Assembly (NCBI RefSeq): GCF_035046485.1
Contig: NC_085136.1
Location: 75,471,734 to 75,535,733, forward strand
DNA from: Aedes albopictus
Taxonomy: Eukaryota; Arthropoda; Insecta; Diptera; Culicidae
Length of the DNA: 64,000 bases
Direction of reading: 5' to 3'
Shown here one piece after another: positions 34,620-45,808 of the stretch (position 1 is its first letter; every line of letters starts with the position of its first letter). Made by a program: the position numbers and the translations under genes. The notes below the pieces were generated by a model. That model saw nothing but the letters and a program-made list of their open reading frames with translations. It ran no database searches and was not told where the DNA came from.

Positions 34620-37600
34620 TCACCCAGGAATTCCTCCAGGAGTTTCTCCAGGGATTCCATAAGGAATTCTTCCAAGGATTCCTTAGAGAATTCCTCTACG
34701 GATTCCTCTAGAAATTCCTACAGGGATTCCTCTAAAAATTCATCCAGAGTTTCCTTCCAGAGTTTGCGCTGGAATTCCTCCAGGGATGCCTTCAGGAACT
34801 CCTCCAGGGATTCCTTCAGGAGTTTCTCCGGGTATTCCTTCAGGAATTCCTCAAGGGATTTCTTCGGGAATTCCTCCAGGGATTCCTTCAGGAATTCCTC
34901 CAGGGATTCCTTCAGGAATTCCTCCAGGGATTCCTTCAGGAATTCCTCCAGGGATTGCTTCAGGAATTCCTCCAGAGATTGCTTCAGGAATTCCTCCAGG
35001 GATACCTTCAGGAATTATTCCATGGATACCTTCAGGAATTCCTCCAGGGATTCCTCCAGGGATTCCTCCAGGGATTCCTTCAGGAATTCCTCCAGGGATT
35101 CCTTCAGGAATTCCCCCAGGGATTCCTTCAGGAATTCCTTCAGGGATTCTTCAGGAATTCCTCCAGGGATTTCTTCGGGAATTCCTTCAGGGATTTCTTC
35201 GGGAATTCCTCCAGGGTTTCCTTCAGGAATTCCTCCAGGGATTTTTTCAAGAATTGCTCCAGGGATTCCTTCCGGAATTTCTCCAGAGATTCAATCAGGA
35301 ATTCCTCCAGGGACTCCTTCAGGAATTCCTCCAGGGACTCCTTCAGGAATTCCTCCAGGGATTGCTTCAGAAATGCCTTCAGGGATTCCTTCAGGAATTC
35401 CTTCAGGGATTCCTTCAGAAATTCCTTCAGGGATTCCTTCAGAAATTCCTTCAGGGATTCCTTCAGGAATTCCTTCAGGGATTCCTTCAGGAATTCCTTC
35501 AGGGATTCCTTCAGGAATTCCTTCTGGGATTCCTTCAGGAATTCCCCCAGGGATTCCTTCAGGAATTCCCCCAGGGATTCCTTCAGGAATTCCCCCAGGG
35601 ATTCCTTCAGGAATTCCCCCAGGGATTCCTTCAGGAATTCCCCCAGGGATTCCTTCAGGAATTCCCCCAGGGATTCCTTCAGGAATTCCCCCAGGGATTC
35701 CTTCAGGAATTCCCCCAGGGATTCCTTCAGGAATTCCCCCAGGGATTCCTTCAGGAATTCCCCCAGGGATTCCTTCAGGAATTCCCCCAGGGATTCCTTC
35801 AGGAATTCCCCCAGGGATTCCTTCAGGAATTCCCCCAGAGATTCCTTCAGGAATTCCCCCAGGGATTCCTTCAGGAATTCCCCCAGGGATTCCTTCAGGA
35901 ATTCCCCCAGGGATTCCTTCAGGAATTCCCCCAGGGATTCCTTCAGGAATTCCCCCAGGGATTCCTTCAGGAATTCCTCCAGGGATTCCTTCCGGAATTT
36001 CTCCAGGGATTCCTTCCGGAATTTCTCCAGGGATTCCTTCAGGAATTCCCCAAGGGATTCCTCCAGGAATTCCCCCAGGGATTCCTCGAGGAATTCCTCC
36101 AGGGTTTCTTCCAGGAATTCCTCCAGGGTTTCCTTCAGGAATTCCTCCAGGGATTTTTTCAAGAATTGCTTCAGGGATTCCTTCAGGAATTCCCCCAGGG
36201 ATTCCTTCAGGAATTCCCCCAGGGATTCCTTCAGGAATTCCTCCAAGGATTCCTTCCGGAATTTCTCCAGAGATTCAATCAGGAATTCCTCCAGGAATTC
36301 ATTCAGGAATTCCTCCAGGGACTCCTTCAGAAATGCCTTCAGGGATTCCTTCAGGAATTCCTTCAGGGATTCCTTCAGGAATTCCTTCAGGGATTCCTTC
36401 AGGAATTCCTTCAGGGATTCCTTCAGGAATTCCTTCAGGGATTCCTTCAGGAATTCCTTCAGGGATTCCTTTAGGAAATCCTTCAGGGATTCCTTCAGGA
36501 ATTCCTTCAGGGATTCCTTCAGGAATTCCTTCTGGGATTCCTTCAGGAATTCCCCCAGGGATTCCTTCAGGAATTCCCCCAGGGATTGCTTCAGGAATTC
36601 CCCCAGGGATTCCTTCAGGAATTCAACCAGGGATTCCTTCAGGAATTCCTCCAGGGATTCCTTCCGGAATTTCTCCAGGGATTCCTTCAGGAATTCCCCA
36701 AGGGATTCCTCCAGGAATTCCCCCAGGGATTCCTCGAGGAATTCCTCCAGGGTTTCTTCCAGGAATTCCTCCAGGGATTCCCTCAGGAATTCCCCCAGGT
36801 ATTCCTTCAGGAATTCCTCCAGGGATTCCTTCAGAAAATTCTCCAGAGAATCCTTCAGGAATTCCTCCAGGGATTGCTTCAGGAATTCCTCCAGGGATTG
36901 CTTCAGAAATGCCTTCAGGGATTCCTTCAGGAATTCCTTCAGGGATTCCTTCAGGAATTCCTTCAGGGATTCCTTCAGGAATTCCTTCAGGGATTCCTTC
37001 AGAAATTCCTTCAGGGATTCCTTCAGGAATTCCTTCAGGGATTCCTTCAGGAATTCCTTCAGGGATTCCTTCAGGAATTCCTTCTGGGATTCCTTCAGGA
37101 ATTCCCCCAGGGATTCCTTCAGGAATTCCCCCAGGGATTCCTTCAGGAATTCCCCCAGGGATTCCTTCAGGAATTCCCCCAGGGATTCCTTCAGGAATTC
37201 CCCCAGGGATTCCTTCAGGAATTCCCCCAGGGATTCCTTCAGGAATTCCCCCAGGGATTCCTTCAGGAATTCCCCCAGGGATTCCTTCAGGAATTCCCCC
37301 AGGGATTCCTTCAGGAATTCCCCCAGGGATTCCTTCAGGAATTCCCCCAGGGATTCCTTCAGGAATTCCCCCAGGGATTCCTTCAGGAATTCCCCCAGGG
37401 ATTCCTTCAGGAATTCCCCCAGGGATTCCTTCAGGAATTCCCCCAGGGATTCCTTCAGGAATTCCCCCAGGGATTCCTTCAGGAATTCCCCCAGGGATTC
37501 CTTCAGGAATTCCCCCAGGGATTCCTTCAGGAATTCCCCCAGGGATTCCTTCAGGAATTCCCCCAGGGATTCCTTCAGGAATTCCCCCAGGGATTCCTTC

Positions 37601-39125
37601 AGGAATTCCCCCAGGGATTCCTTCAGGAATTCCCCCAGGGATTCCTTCAGGAATTCCTCCAGGGATTCCTTCCGGAATTTCTCCAGGGATTCCTTCCGGA
37701 ATTTCTCCAGGGATTCCTTCAGGAATTCCCCAAGGGATTCCTCCAGGAATTCCCCAAGGGATTCCTCCAGGAATTCCCCCAGGGATTCCTCGAGGAATTC
37801 CTCCAGGGTTTCTTCCAGGAATTCCTCCAGGGTTTCCTTCAGGAATTCCTCCAGGGATTTTTTCAAGAATTGCTTCAGGGATTCCTTCAGGAATTCCCCC
37901 AGGGATTCCTTCAGGAATTCCTCCAAGGATTCCTTCCGGAATTTCTCCAGAGATTCAATCAGGAATTCCTCCAGGAATTCATTCAGGAATTCCTCCAGGG
38001 ACTCCTTCAGAAATGCCTTCAGGGATTCCTTCAGGAATTCCTTCAGGGATTCCTTCAGGAATTCCTTCAGGGATTCCTTCAGGAATTCCTTCAGGGATTC
38101 CTTCAGGAATTCCTTCAGGGATTCCTTCAGGAATTCCTTCAGGGATTCCTTTAGGAAATCCTTCAGGGATTCCTTCAGGAATTCCTTCAGGGATTCCTTC
38201 AGGAATTCCTTCTGGGATTCCTTCAGGAATTCCCCCAGGGATTCCTTCAGGAATTCCCCCAGGGATTCCTTCAGGAATTCCCCCAGGGATTGCTTCAGGA
38301 ATTCCCCCAGGGATTCCTTCAGGAATTCAACCAGGGATTCCTTCAGGAATTCCTCCAGGGATTCCTTCCGGAATTTCTCCAGGGATTCCTTCAGGAATTC
38401 CCCAAGGGATTCCTCCAGGAATTCCCCCAGGGATTCCTCGAGGAATTCCTCCAGGGTTTCTTCCAGGAATTCCTCCAGGGATTCCCTCAGGAATTCCCCC
38501 AGGTATTCCTTCAGGAATTCCTCCAGGGATTCCTTCAGAAAATTCTCCAGAGAATCCTTCAGGAATTCCTCCAGGGGTTCCTTCAGGAACTCTTCCAGGG
38601 ATTCCAACAGAAATTCCTCCATGGATTCCTTCAGGATTTCCTCCAGGGATTCCTTCAGGAATTCCTCCAAGGATTACTTCAGGAACTCCCCCAGGGATTT
38701 CTTCAGAAATTCCTCCAGGGATTCCTTCAGGAATTCCTCCAAGGATCCCTTCAGGAATTCTCCTGGGATTCCTCCAGGGATTCCTTTAGGGATTCCTTCA
38801 GGAATTTCCCCAGGGATTCCTTTAGGAACTCGTCCAGCGATTTCTTCAGGAATTCTTCCAGGGATTCCTTCAGGAATTTCCCCAGGGATTCCTTCAGGAA
38901 TTCTCCAGGGATTCCTTCAGGAATTCTCCAGGGATTCCTTCAGGAATTCCTCCAGGGATTCCTTTAAAAATTACTCCAGAGATTCCTTCAGGAATGCCTT
39001 CAGGGATTCCTTCAGGAATTCCTCCAGGGATTCCTTCAGGAATGCCTTCAGGGATTCCTTCAGGAATGCCTTCAGGGATTCCTCCAGGAATTCCTTTAGG
39101 GATTCCTTCAGGGATTCCTTCAGGG
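34620..39125 (+). repeat. 24-bp minisatellite array with higher-order repeats
   Basis: The unit is GGAATTCCTCCA plus GGGATTCCTTCA, two related 12-mers, each unit carrying an EcoRI site. The unit is a multiple of three and lacks stops, so all three plus frames and one minus frame stay open for long stretches. Translations are simple repeats such as [24 protein letters not shown] and, on minus, EESLEEFLK. Blocks of near-identical GGAATTCCCCCA variants lie at about 35540-35970 and 37100-37650. Rare variants recur at multiples of 24 bp, mostly 1704 or 1680 bp apart. I see no start context, splice site or domain that would make these genes. Confidence 0.95.
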
Positions 39126-39280
39126 TTGTTCGTGGAGCATAGCCGACCATGCAGGAGATATGCGGTAGAGATATCACTCCGGACAACATTGTTGAAAGGA
39201 TGTCTACGGGGCGGACAAGTGAGATTCCGTAAATTCTAAGGTCTCCCGAATCGTACTGGAACTACAGAGAAAATGGGTAA
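39126..39280 (+). pseudogene. R1-clade ORF2 3' fragment (element A-like)
   Basis: Starting at the edge of the minisatellite, CATGCAGGAGATATGCGG and ACAACATTGTTGAAAGGATG match element A near 6178-6230, followed by the match to ACTACAGAG near 6293. It is a short relic of the ORF2 C-terminus. The array appears to lie within or against an old R1-clade copy. Confidence 0.75.
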
Positions 39281-39289
39281 GGAATTCCC

Positions 39290-40290
39290 ATTTCAAATTT
39301 CTGTATCTGGGGATCCATAGCAGATAGAAAAGTATCGTCTTTGGCAAAGTTCTTCAGCAAGTCATGAGCTATCTGGTGATTCAACAATTAGTAGGTGATT
39401 TCGCCGCTAGGTGGCGCTAGTAGTCAAGTAAAGTTTCAAACACCGCTATCTCGGAATCTAGAGCAGAAAGAAAAGTGTCGTCTTCGGTTAAGTTTTCCAG
39501 GAAGTCAAAGGCTATCTGGTGTTCAACATTTAGTTGGTGATTTAGCCACTAGGTGGAGCTTGTTGTCAAATAAAGTTTCAAATTTCTCTAGCATGCGATC
39601 CAGAGCAGATAGAAGAGTGTCGTCTTCGGCAAAGTTCTTTGGGACAAAACAATTTTTAACACATAATTTGTGATTTCGCCGCATGGAGGCGCTTGTTATC
39701 AAGTAAAGTTTCAAACACCGCTATCTTGGCATCCAGATCCAATAGAAGAGTGTCTACTCAATTTCTATCTTCTCCCACTCTGGATCCAGATCAGGGTTGA
39801 CAATAGTCGTTCTTTTCAACGAAAAAAACATCTTCACCCGACAGAAGTCAGATAACTCTTGACTTCCAGAAGAACTTTGCCGAAGATGACCCCTTTAATT
39901 CTGCTCTGGATCACGCGCTAGATAAGTTTAAAATTTTACTTGACAACTAGCGGCGAAATCACCAACTGTTGATTCACCAGATAGGTTTTGACTTACTGAA
40001 GAACTTGGCCAAAGGCGACCCTTTTCTATCTGCTCTGGACCGCGGGCTAGAGACATTTAAAATTTTACTTGACAACTAGCGCAACCTAGTGGCGGAATCA
40101 CCAACTAACTGTTGATTCACCAGATAGCTCTCGTCTTCCTGAAGAACTTTTCCCAAGACAGCATTGTTCCAAATAAAGTAGATCTTGATATATCGCATGT
40201 GAAAACTTATGAGTGCTTCTGTTGATGAGTGTACATAGCAACCACTTCTACATTTCGCCTCTAGCGGCCAAATTGCCAACTAATTGGATG
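39290..40290. repeat. Inverted satellite, about 140-bp units
   Basis: Units carrying CGCCGCTAGGTGGCGCTAG, AAGTAAAGTTTCAAA and GTCGTCTTCGGCAAAGTTCT run forward at about 39310-39770 (AAGTTTCAAA at 39431, 39573 and 39706). The same unit then runs inverted at about 39860-40280. Arms face each other across about 90 bp. It may be a foldback element made of satellite units. No target duplication was found. Confidence 0.7.
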
Positions 40291-40699
40291 TTAATTGGCA
40301 ATGTGTGGCAGATCCATTCTAGTACTACAACTTTGCCAAAGAAAGTATGGTACTATCTAGTAATACGCTAGAGATATTCGCTCGCACTCCAAATTAGGCG
40401 AAATCCCGTAAGCTCCGGGATTCCTACAACACGGATTCCTTCACACTTAATTTTGAATGACGAATCTAGGTTTACAAAATGCCGAGATTTGCACAGCCGA
40501 GTAGTCAGCTCAATGTTTTCATGAGATCTAAGTTGGTCAATACCAGGAATCAGAATTACACGCCTTGTTGCCGACCAGCCTCCCATCTTGTTAGCTGAAT
40601 CTTGGTTTCGGAAACCGAGATTTGTACAGCAGAGCTCGGTAAATAAAACTAAGAGTGTACTGCACCCCCGAACCAAACGTGTAGTAGGAGTTTAGACTG
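40291..40699. other. Non-coding stretch with a repeated short motif
   Basis: CCGAGATTTG(C/T)ACAGC occurs twice (about 40482 and 40617). Otherwise nothing is recognisable. Confidence 0.35.
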
Positions 40700-41370
40700 T
40701 ACCAAGAGGTTTCAGAGGTTCCTGGAGGTCTCAGTCGCGATTCAAGGGATCACAATGGCGTTCCAGAGGGTGTTTTAGAGTGCCTTAGGTGGTTTAGAAG
40801 GGGCCAGTGGGTCTTCGGGGCGTTTTAAGAGGTTTCAAGACCATTTTAGGGGGCCTCAGGATGTCTCATTGAGGTTGCAGGGGGACCTAGGGGGTTTTAA
40901 AAGGAAACCATGAGGTCTGAGTAGCGTTTCAGGGTCGTCCTAGGAGGTTTCAGGGGTGTTTCTGGGAATCTTGGAGTAAGGTCTAAACTAGGAGAATGCC
41001 TGTTTTCAGCTGATTCCTTCAGGAACTCCTTCAAGGATTCCACAAGGAAATCCTTCTGGAGTTCTTTCAGGAATTGCTCCAGAAATTTCTCCAGGTATTC
41101 CTCCAAAAATTCCTCCAGGGATTCCTTTGGGAATTCACCCAGAAATCCTCCAGGGATTTCTTCAGGAACTCCTCAAGGGGTTTCTACAGGAATTCCATGA
41201 GGAGTTCATCCAGGAATTCTTTCAGAAATTCTTCCAGGGATTTCTCCAGAGATTCCTTCAAGAATTCCTCCAGAGATTCCTTCAGGAATTCAACCGAAAA
41301 TTCCTCAAGGGAGTCCTCCAGGGATTCCTTCAGAAAATTCTTTTGGAATTCCTTCAGCTTCGCGCATTAC
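40700..41370 (+). repeat. Second copy of the composite cag-rich / GGAATTCC repeat
   Basis: 40700-41010 aligns with 33808-34170 (shared GGTTTTAAAA, AAACCATGAGGTCTGAG, GGAATCTTGGAGTAAGGTC, TTCAGCTGATTCCTTCAGGA). 41010-41370 is diverged GGAATTCC-type minisatellite in the same order. The two halves travel together. Confidence 0.8.
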
Positions 41371-43160
41371 AAGAACAACACATAATCTCAAAAAAATCCT
41401 ATGTGATCCACCATGCCTCGATATCAGTCTGATCTATAAGATCAAGTAGAAATCAGCTCTATATCTCCCGTGGACTAATTTCAGTCTTTTCCCCGATGAA
41501 GATGAGCTCGATGGCAGCGACCACCGGAAAGCAATCGCATTGACCACAAAGCCACCGCACTCTCCGAGTTTCCGATGATGACCGTGACCGTGACCAGCGA
41601 GGGAAAATCAAGTCCAAATAAATAATGCATTCGCACATGCCCAAATGCCCACATGAACGTTTACCACTCCGTATTTCTCTAGCTCTCATTGTAAAGACGG
41701 AGGAAAAGTTAGTCTTTATTGCATCAAAAGTCCGACCGACGCAACGCGCGGAGGGAAGAAAGTTTCGATGAACTATTAGGTAGGCAGTGAAAACTGCTTT
41801 AATTTTTTCCGGTTTTTCGGAGATGCCCCCGCGTTCGCCATCATCGCTGTTTCGTGTGGTTTCGGAGTTTTATTTTCGGGGGGAAAATCTACACGGTCAC
41901 GGAGGCAGCCACGAACTAAATTGATCATCGTTCGTCCGCCCAACAATATCAGCGGTGGTGGTGATGTGTGCGATATGCCCTGCCCATGCGAAGTTGAAAT
42001 GCGTGTCAGTGATTTAATTTAATTTGAAGACGTTTTGGGATGGGAATTTTGGATGAGGGGAAAACTTGATACATTTTAAAATACATTCAATTAGGAGGCG
42101 CGTTTCACAAATTTCACAAATTAGTGCTGGATTACCTCGGGCAAGTCAGTCATGAAGAGATTAAGGTTCCACTTGTTGATCCTCTTGGAAACCACGCTCT
42201 AAACTCTCCGTCACCAACAACATACGGTACCGACGCATGCTCCGGTGAAGTTTCAAATGATATTCCATAAGAGAGATACCAAGGATCAGGCTTGACAGAA
42301 ACTCCCTCGCGAGAAAATGAGGAAGCGATTTCGGCGGTTTTCTGAGGAGTGAAAATAAAACTCAGAAATCACAACGCAAATCCTCAACACCACCGAGTGC
42401 GAGCTTGCCGCGCAGCGAGGAGTTCGCCCAACACTCATAATTGCTTGTTGTGTGTCTCACGTCCACTCACACTCAAAAAGCTCTCGCGAGTTCCACTCCC
42501 ATACAAAGAAAGACTCTCGAGGCGAAAATCGCACTCAAAAACCCGAAATAATCATCGGCTCTTTTTTCGTTCCCCTCTTCCTCGCTCAGTTTTTATTGCC
42601 TCTCTGTTTGCGGTTCGTTCGCTCCCTCGCGACGAGGCAAAATCAAAACACCGCTCTAGAGCATGTTGCAAAACTCTTTTGATTTCGAGGAGGATTATCA
42701 AGCCTGCCAAGGATTCCGGAGCGGACACCCACAGGCAATTCTCGCGAATCTGCGAAGACCGATTTCTCTTCGTGAATTGTTCGGACGAACTTCCGGTGTA
42801 GACCGGTGAACTGGCCACGATTAGTATCTAGATCAACAGAAACAACTAAAAATGATTTACCGACCAAAGGGAAAATCTATCATCTCATCCCAGCAGTCGA
42901 TCTTTACATCTTTGATGGTCACGGCAAGTACTTTGAACTCATAATACCTCTGTAGAGTTCTGGGTCGATTTCGAACTTCATGCTCAAAGGAGAACGTGAC
43001 TCAGGAGCCAACCTATTGATACCGACTCCGATTTCTAGTCATCGACTATCCTACTACTTTTACTCCTCTGGAGCCGACCTTCTGTTACCTGATCGTACTA
43101 CCTATCGACTTGCTAACCATCCACATCAAGCTTTCGTCTTGAAGTTTCCAAGGAAGTCGA
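41371..43160. other. Apparently non-repetitive region, promoter-like in part
   Basis: I see no transposon hallmark. 42340-42960 is relatively CpG-rich, with an arthropod initiator-like TCAGTT at about 42586. Frames such as 42349-42801 lack family features. This could be the upstream region or first exon of a gene outside the window, or an intron. Confidence 0.35.
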
Positions 43161-43164
43161 GTTA

Positions 43165-44320
43165 CTTACTTACTTTCAGTCCTGGGCACCCACGGTAGTG
43201 CAGAGGGCCGAATTGAAAGATTTCCATCCTGGGCGATTGCCAGCCATCGCCTTGACCTGTGGCCAGGTCAAATTTCTGTCGACTTGCTTGATTTCGTTGT
43301 CGAGGCTGCGGCGCCATGAGCCTCTGGGTCTGCCTCTGCTGCGATGTTTTGCTGAGTTCCAGTCTAACGCTTGTTTGCAGATTTCGTTTCCGCCCCTGCG
43401 TAGAGTGTGGCCGACCCACCTCCACTTTCGCTCCAGAATTTCTGTCGCTATCGGCTTTTGATGATAACGACGATGGAGCTCCTCGTTCGGACTTTGGTGC
43501 GTCGACTGATCTGGTTGTTTTTCCATACATTTTTAAGCTCGTAAAAGCAGTCCTCACCTTGTTAATCCGTGTCGATCTTGGTGCCACCATCGGCCGCCAT
43601 TTGGATACCAAGATATTGGAAGCTTTCAACATTTTCCACTGATTGCCCAGCTACCGTAAAGCTGGAAGGGTTGACCGTGTTTGCATCCAACGATTTGGTC
43701 TTGTTGACGTTGATGGTAAGACCTGCCGCTGAGGAGCGATTGGCAAGATCATCGAGCTTGCTCTGGATATCAGAGCGCCGTTGAGCTAGGAGAGCAACGT
43801 CATCAGCCAGTTCGAAGTCATTCAGGTGCTCCATGGTAATGGGCTGCCACAGCAATTCACGATTTGGTTCACGATCAATCGCACCAACCAGGATCTCGTC
43901 GATTACGATGAGGAATTGTAGCGGTGATAGTATACAACCTTGCCTCACTCCAGCAATGACCCGGATGGGATCGGAAAAAACACCGTTGTGCAATACTCTG
44001 CACGAAAATGCCCTGTACTGTGCTTCAATGAGGCCGATGATTTGAATTATATATCGTAGGCATGTATTAGTGGAGACCTGCAGCCGTTGAGTGTTCTTCA
44101 CTGATCCACACCAAGTTTCAATGGCGTAAAGCAGTACAGATTTCACATTTGAGAGGAATGTTGCCGTTCATCGCACGTCTCTACCAAAGGCTGCAGGAAG
44201 AAGTTCTTGTTAGTAGGGAAGGTATCGTTGGGTCAGGATTCACATTGATAAGTAATATTGTGGCTATTTATGTCGCTTTTGGTGCCGCCATCGGCCGCCA
44301 TTTGGTTACTAAGATAATGA
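43165..44320 (-). pseudogene. RTE-like endonuclease-reverse transcriptase fragment, rearranged
   Basis: On the minus strand from 44146 the order is unusual. A C-terminal piece (KSVLLYAIETWCGSVKN, LRYIIQI) comes first and is joined to the RT core: GLIEAQYRAFSCRVLHNGV, GVRQGCILSPLQFLIVIDEI, the box LADD (near 43810) and LTINVNKTKSLD. A second C-terminal piece follows (KWRWVGHTLRRGGNEI, RSRGRPRGSWRRSLDNEIKQVD). It ends near 43165 in a short AAGT tandem repeat, as RTE elements often do. 44150-44320 holds a further shred (near 44290). Internal duplication and deletion or template switching could explain the order. No intact enzyme is present. Confidence 0.75.
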
Positions 44321-44329
44321 AAGCTACTT

Positions 44330-44760
44330 GGAAGTACTTCGCACTTTGCACTTTGCGTCGTAAGCAAGCGAGAAGAAAAAAGGGAAGCGCGGAACCCATG
44401 AAGAAAATGCAGATTTCTTCGCTGCTCACGCTGTGCAGTCATCGGATCACAACGATAGCGACTGGTTCTTCGATTCTGGTGCTACCACCCACTTGTACCG
44501 GAACAAGAAGATGCTAGATAATCAGCTGGAAGTGTCGACGAGGATCAAGGTTGCCAACAATACGAAAGTGGCCGTTGAGGCGAAAGGATTTGTGAAGCTG
44601 AAGACGGATTGCGGTGACCTCACGATGAGCGACGTGCTGTGCGTCCCTGAACTAACGAATAATTAATTGTCCGTAAGCAAAGTATGTCAGAAGAGATTTA
44701 AAAGACAATTACACCGTCTTCGACCTTGTGGCCTCTACAGACTGAACAATACTAACATTT
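44330..44760 (+). pseudogene. copia-type pol, protease region
   Basis: The frame reads SSDHNDSDWFFDSGATTHLY, then KVANNTKVAVEAKGFVKL and SDVLCVPELTNN, ending at 44664-44666. DSGA is the aspartic protease active site of Ty1/copia elements, which cleaves the polyprotein. A lysine/arginine-rich gag tail seems to precede it. The natural continuation after PELTNN is present in a shifted frame (LSVSKVCQKRFK). It is interrupted by the SINE at 44790. Confidence 0.8.
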
Positions 44761-44789
44761 GACAACGGACAACTCATATAACACCCAGT

Positions 44790-44915
44790 GGCCCAGTGGA
44801 GAATTTTTCGTTTGACGAAAAGTTTTCCCCGATTGGAGCGGGAATCGAACCCACACTCCGAGGCTTACGAGACACCTAAACGACTGACGCCGCTAACCGC
44901 CCGGCCACGAAGCCC
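44790..44915 (-). mobile_element. tRNA-derived SINE
   Basis: Reading minus from 44915: GGGCTTCGTGGCCGGGCGGT (A-box region), then the B box GGTTCGATTCCC (inverse at about 44840-44851), then AAACTTTTCGTCAAACG and CCACTGGGCCA. It lies inside copia pol. It is longer than a tRNA gene and is not one: there is no complete acceptor stem pairing. Confidence 0.7.
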
Positions 44916-45439
44916 ACAAACTAAGGTGATTGTTCACGAAGGACGAGTTCAATGTGGTCAACTCCGGGAACGAAGTAGTTGCGATTGGTCATGAAGCAAG
45001 CGATCTCTACAAACTGTTCGAAACAAAGCACCCCGTTGCAAATTTGGTTCAGGACGATAAGTACTAGCTGTCCTAACGGCATATGGAACACCTCTCTACC
45101 GGTGGGATGAAGCGTTTGAAGCAGATGGTAACCGGATTAGAATTTCAGGTACAGGATTCGATGAGGTGCATACCATGCATTGAAGGTAAGCATTGTCGTC
45201 AACCCTTCCATGCGAAAGGGCATCGGGAGGATCGCGTACTAGATCTGATTCTCTCGGAAACCGAGTCGATTGGAGGTAGTCGATACTTTCTGACCTTCAT
45301 TGACGATGCTAGTTGGAAAAACGTGGTGTACTTACTCAAGTCGAAGACAGAGGTGCTTAAAGCGTTCCAGGATTACAAAGATTTTGCCGTAAATCAAACG
45401 AGAGAGCGGATCAAGCAAATACGGACGGACAACGGCAAG
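44916..45439 (+). pseudogene. copia-type pol, integrase N-terminal part
   Basis: The GAG-pre-integrase segment reads HLSTGGMKRLKQMVTGL, with CIPCIEGKHCRQPF as the end of the zinc-binding region. The catalytic core follows with RYFLTFIDDAS (first acidic residue) and RTDNGK (second). The frame ends at the LTR insertion at 45440; the core resumes at 53103. Small shifts lie before 45083. Confidence 0.8.
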
Positions 45440-45699
45440 TGTAGGAAATTGATAATGTTATTATAACATAATGAGTAGATGATTTGCTTCGGTGTTCCGA
45501 GACATGTGCTCGTTGTTAGGAACAACGAGAAGAAACGGTCGTAGTAGTCGGGAACCATCGAGAAAGGGAGAATTGGCTGAGACGTGGTGACATAAAGACG
45601 CAGTTTCAGAGCGCAACTAATTGAAGAAATAGTTATTTTCTGTAAATAATCTGATCGTGGTTTATTGAATCTTACTTTGGATTCGAGCTAGACCCTACA
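45440..45699 (+). repeat. Left LTR
   Basis: 260 bp, TGTAGG to CCTACA, followed by ACCTGGCGACGAGG. It would carry the promoter and polyadenylation signals of the element; none could be pinned down. Confidence 0.9.
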
Positions 45700-45808
45700 A
45701 CCTGGCGACGAGGATAAACTTAGGTAAGCTAAAAAAAAACAAAGTTGGAACGAAAAGCGAAAACAAATGTGCCTGGGCTGGGAGAGTCCACTGAAAGAAG
45801 TTGCTTAA
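45700..45808 (+). other. Leader of the LTR element
   Basis: Contains the putative primer binding site and the first unit of a tandem repeat (CTGGGCTGGGAGAGTCCACT). The TTAA at 45805-45808 is the target of the foldback element. Confidence 0.65.

Noticed and set aside
34620..39125. CRISPR-like regular repeats
   Set aside because: Units are contiguous with no unique spacers, and the surrounding DNA is eukaryotic.
34614..39142. Giant open frames of 1391 and 1395 codons (+) and 1176 codons (-)
   Set aside because: They follow from a stop-free unit whose length divides by three. Translations are simple repeats in all open frames, with no start context or domain.
42349..42801. 150-codon open frame
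   Set aside because: Composition looks non-coding and several frames overlap there; no motif.
43176..43642. Overlapping plus-strand frames opposite the RTE fragment
   Set aside because: Shadows of the minus-strand retrotransposon coding sequence.
44790..44915. tRNA gene on the minus strand
   Set aside because: The head has A and B boxes but no complete cloverleaf or acceptor stem, and a SINE-type body follows.
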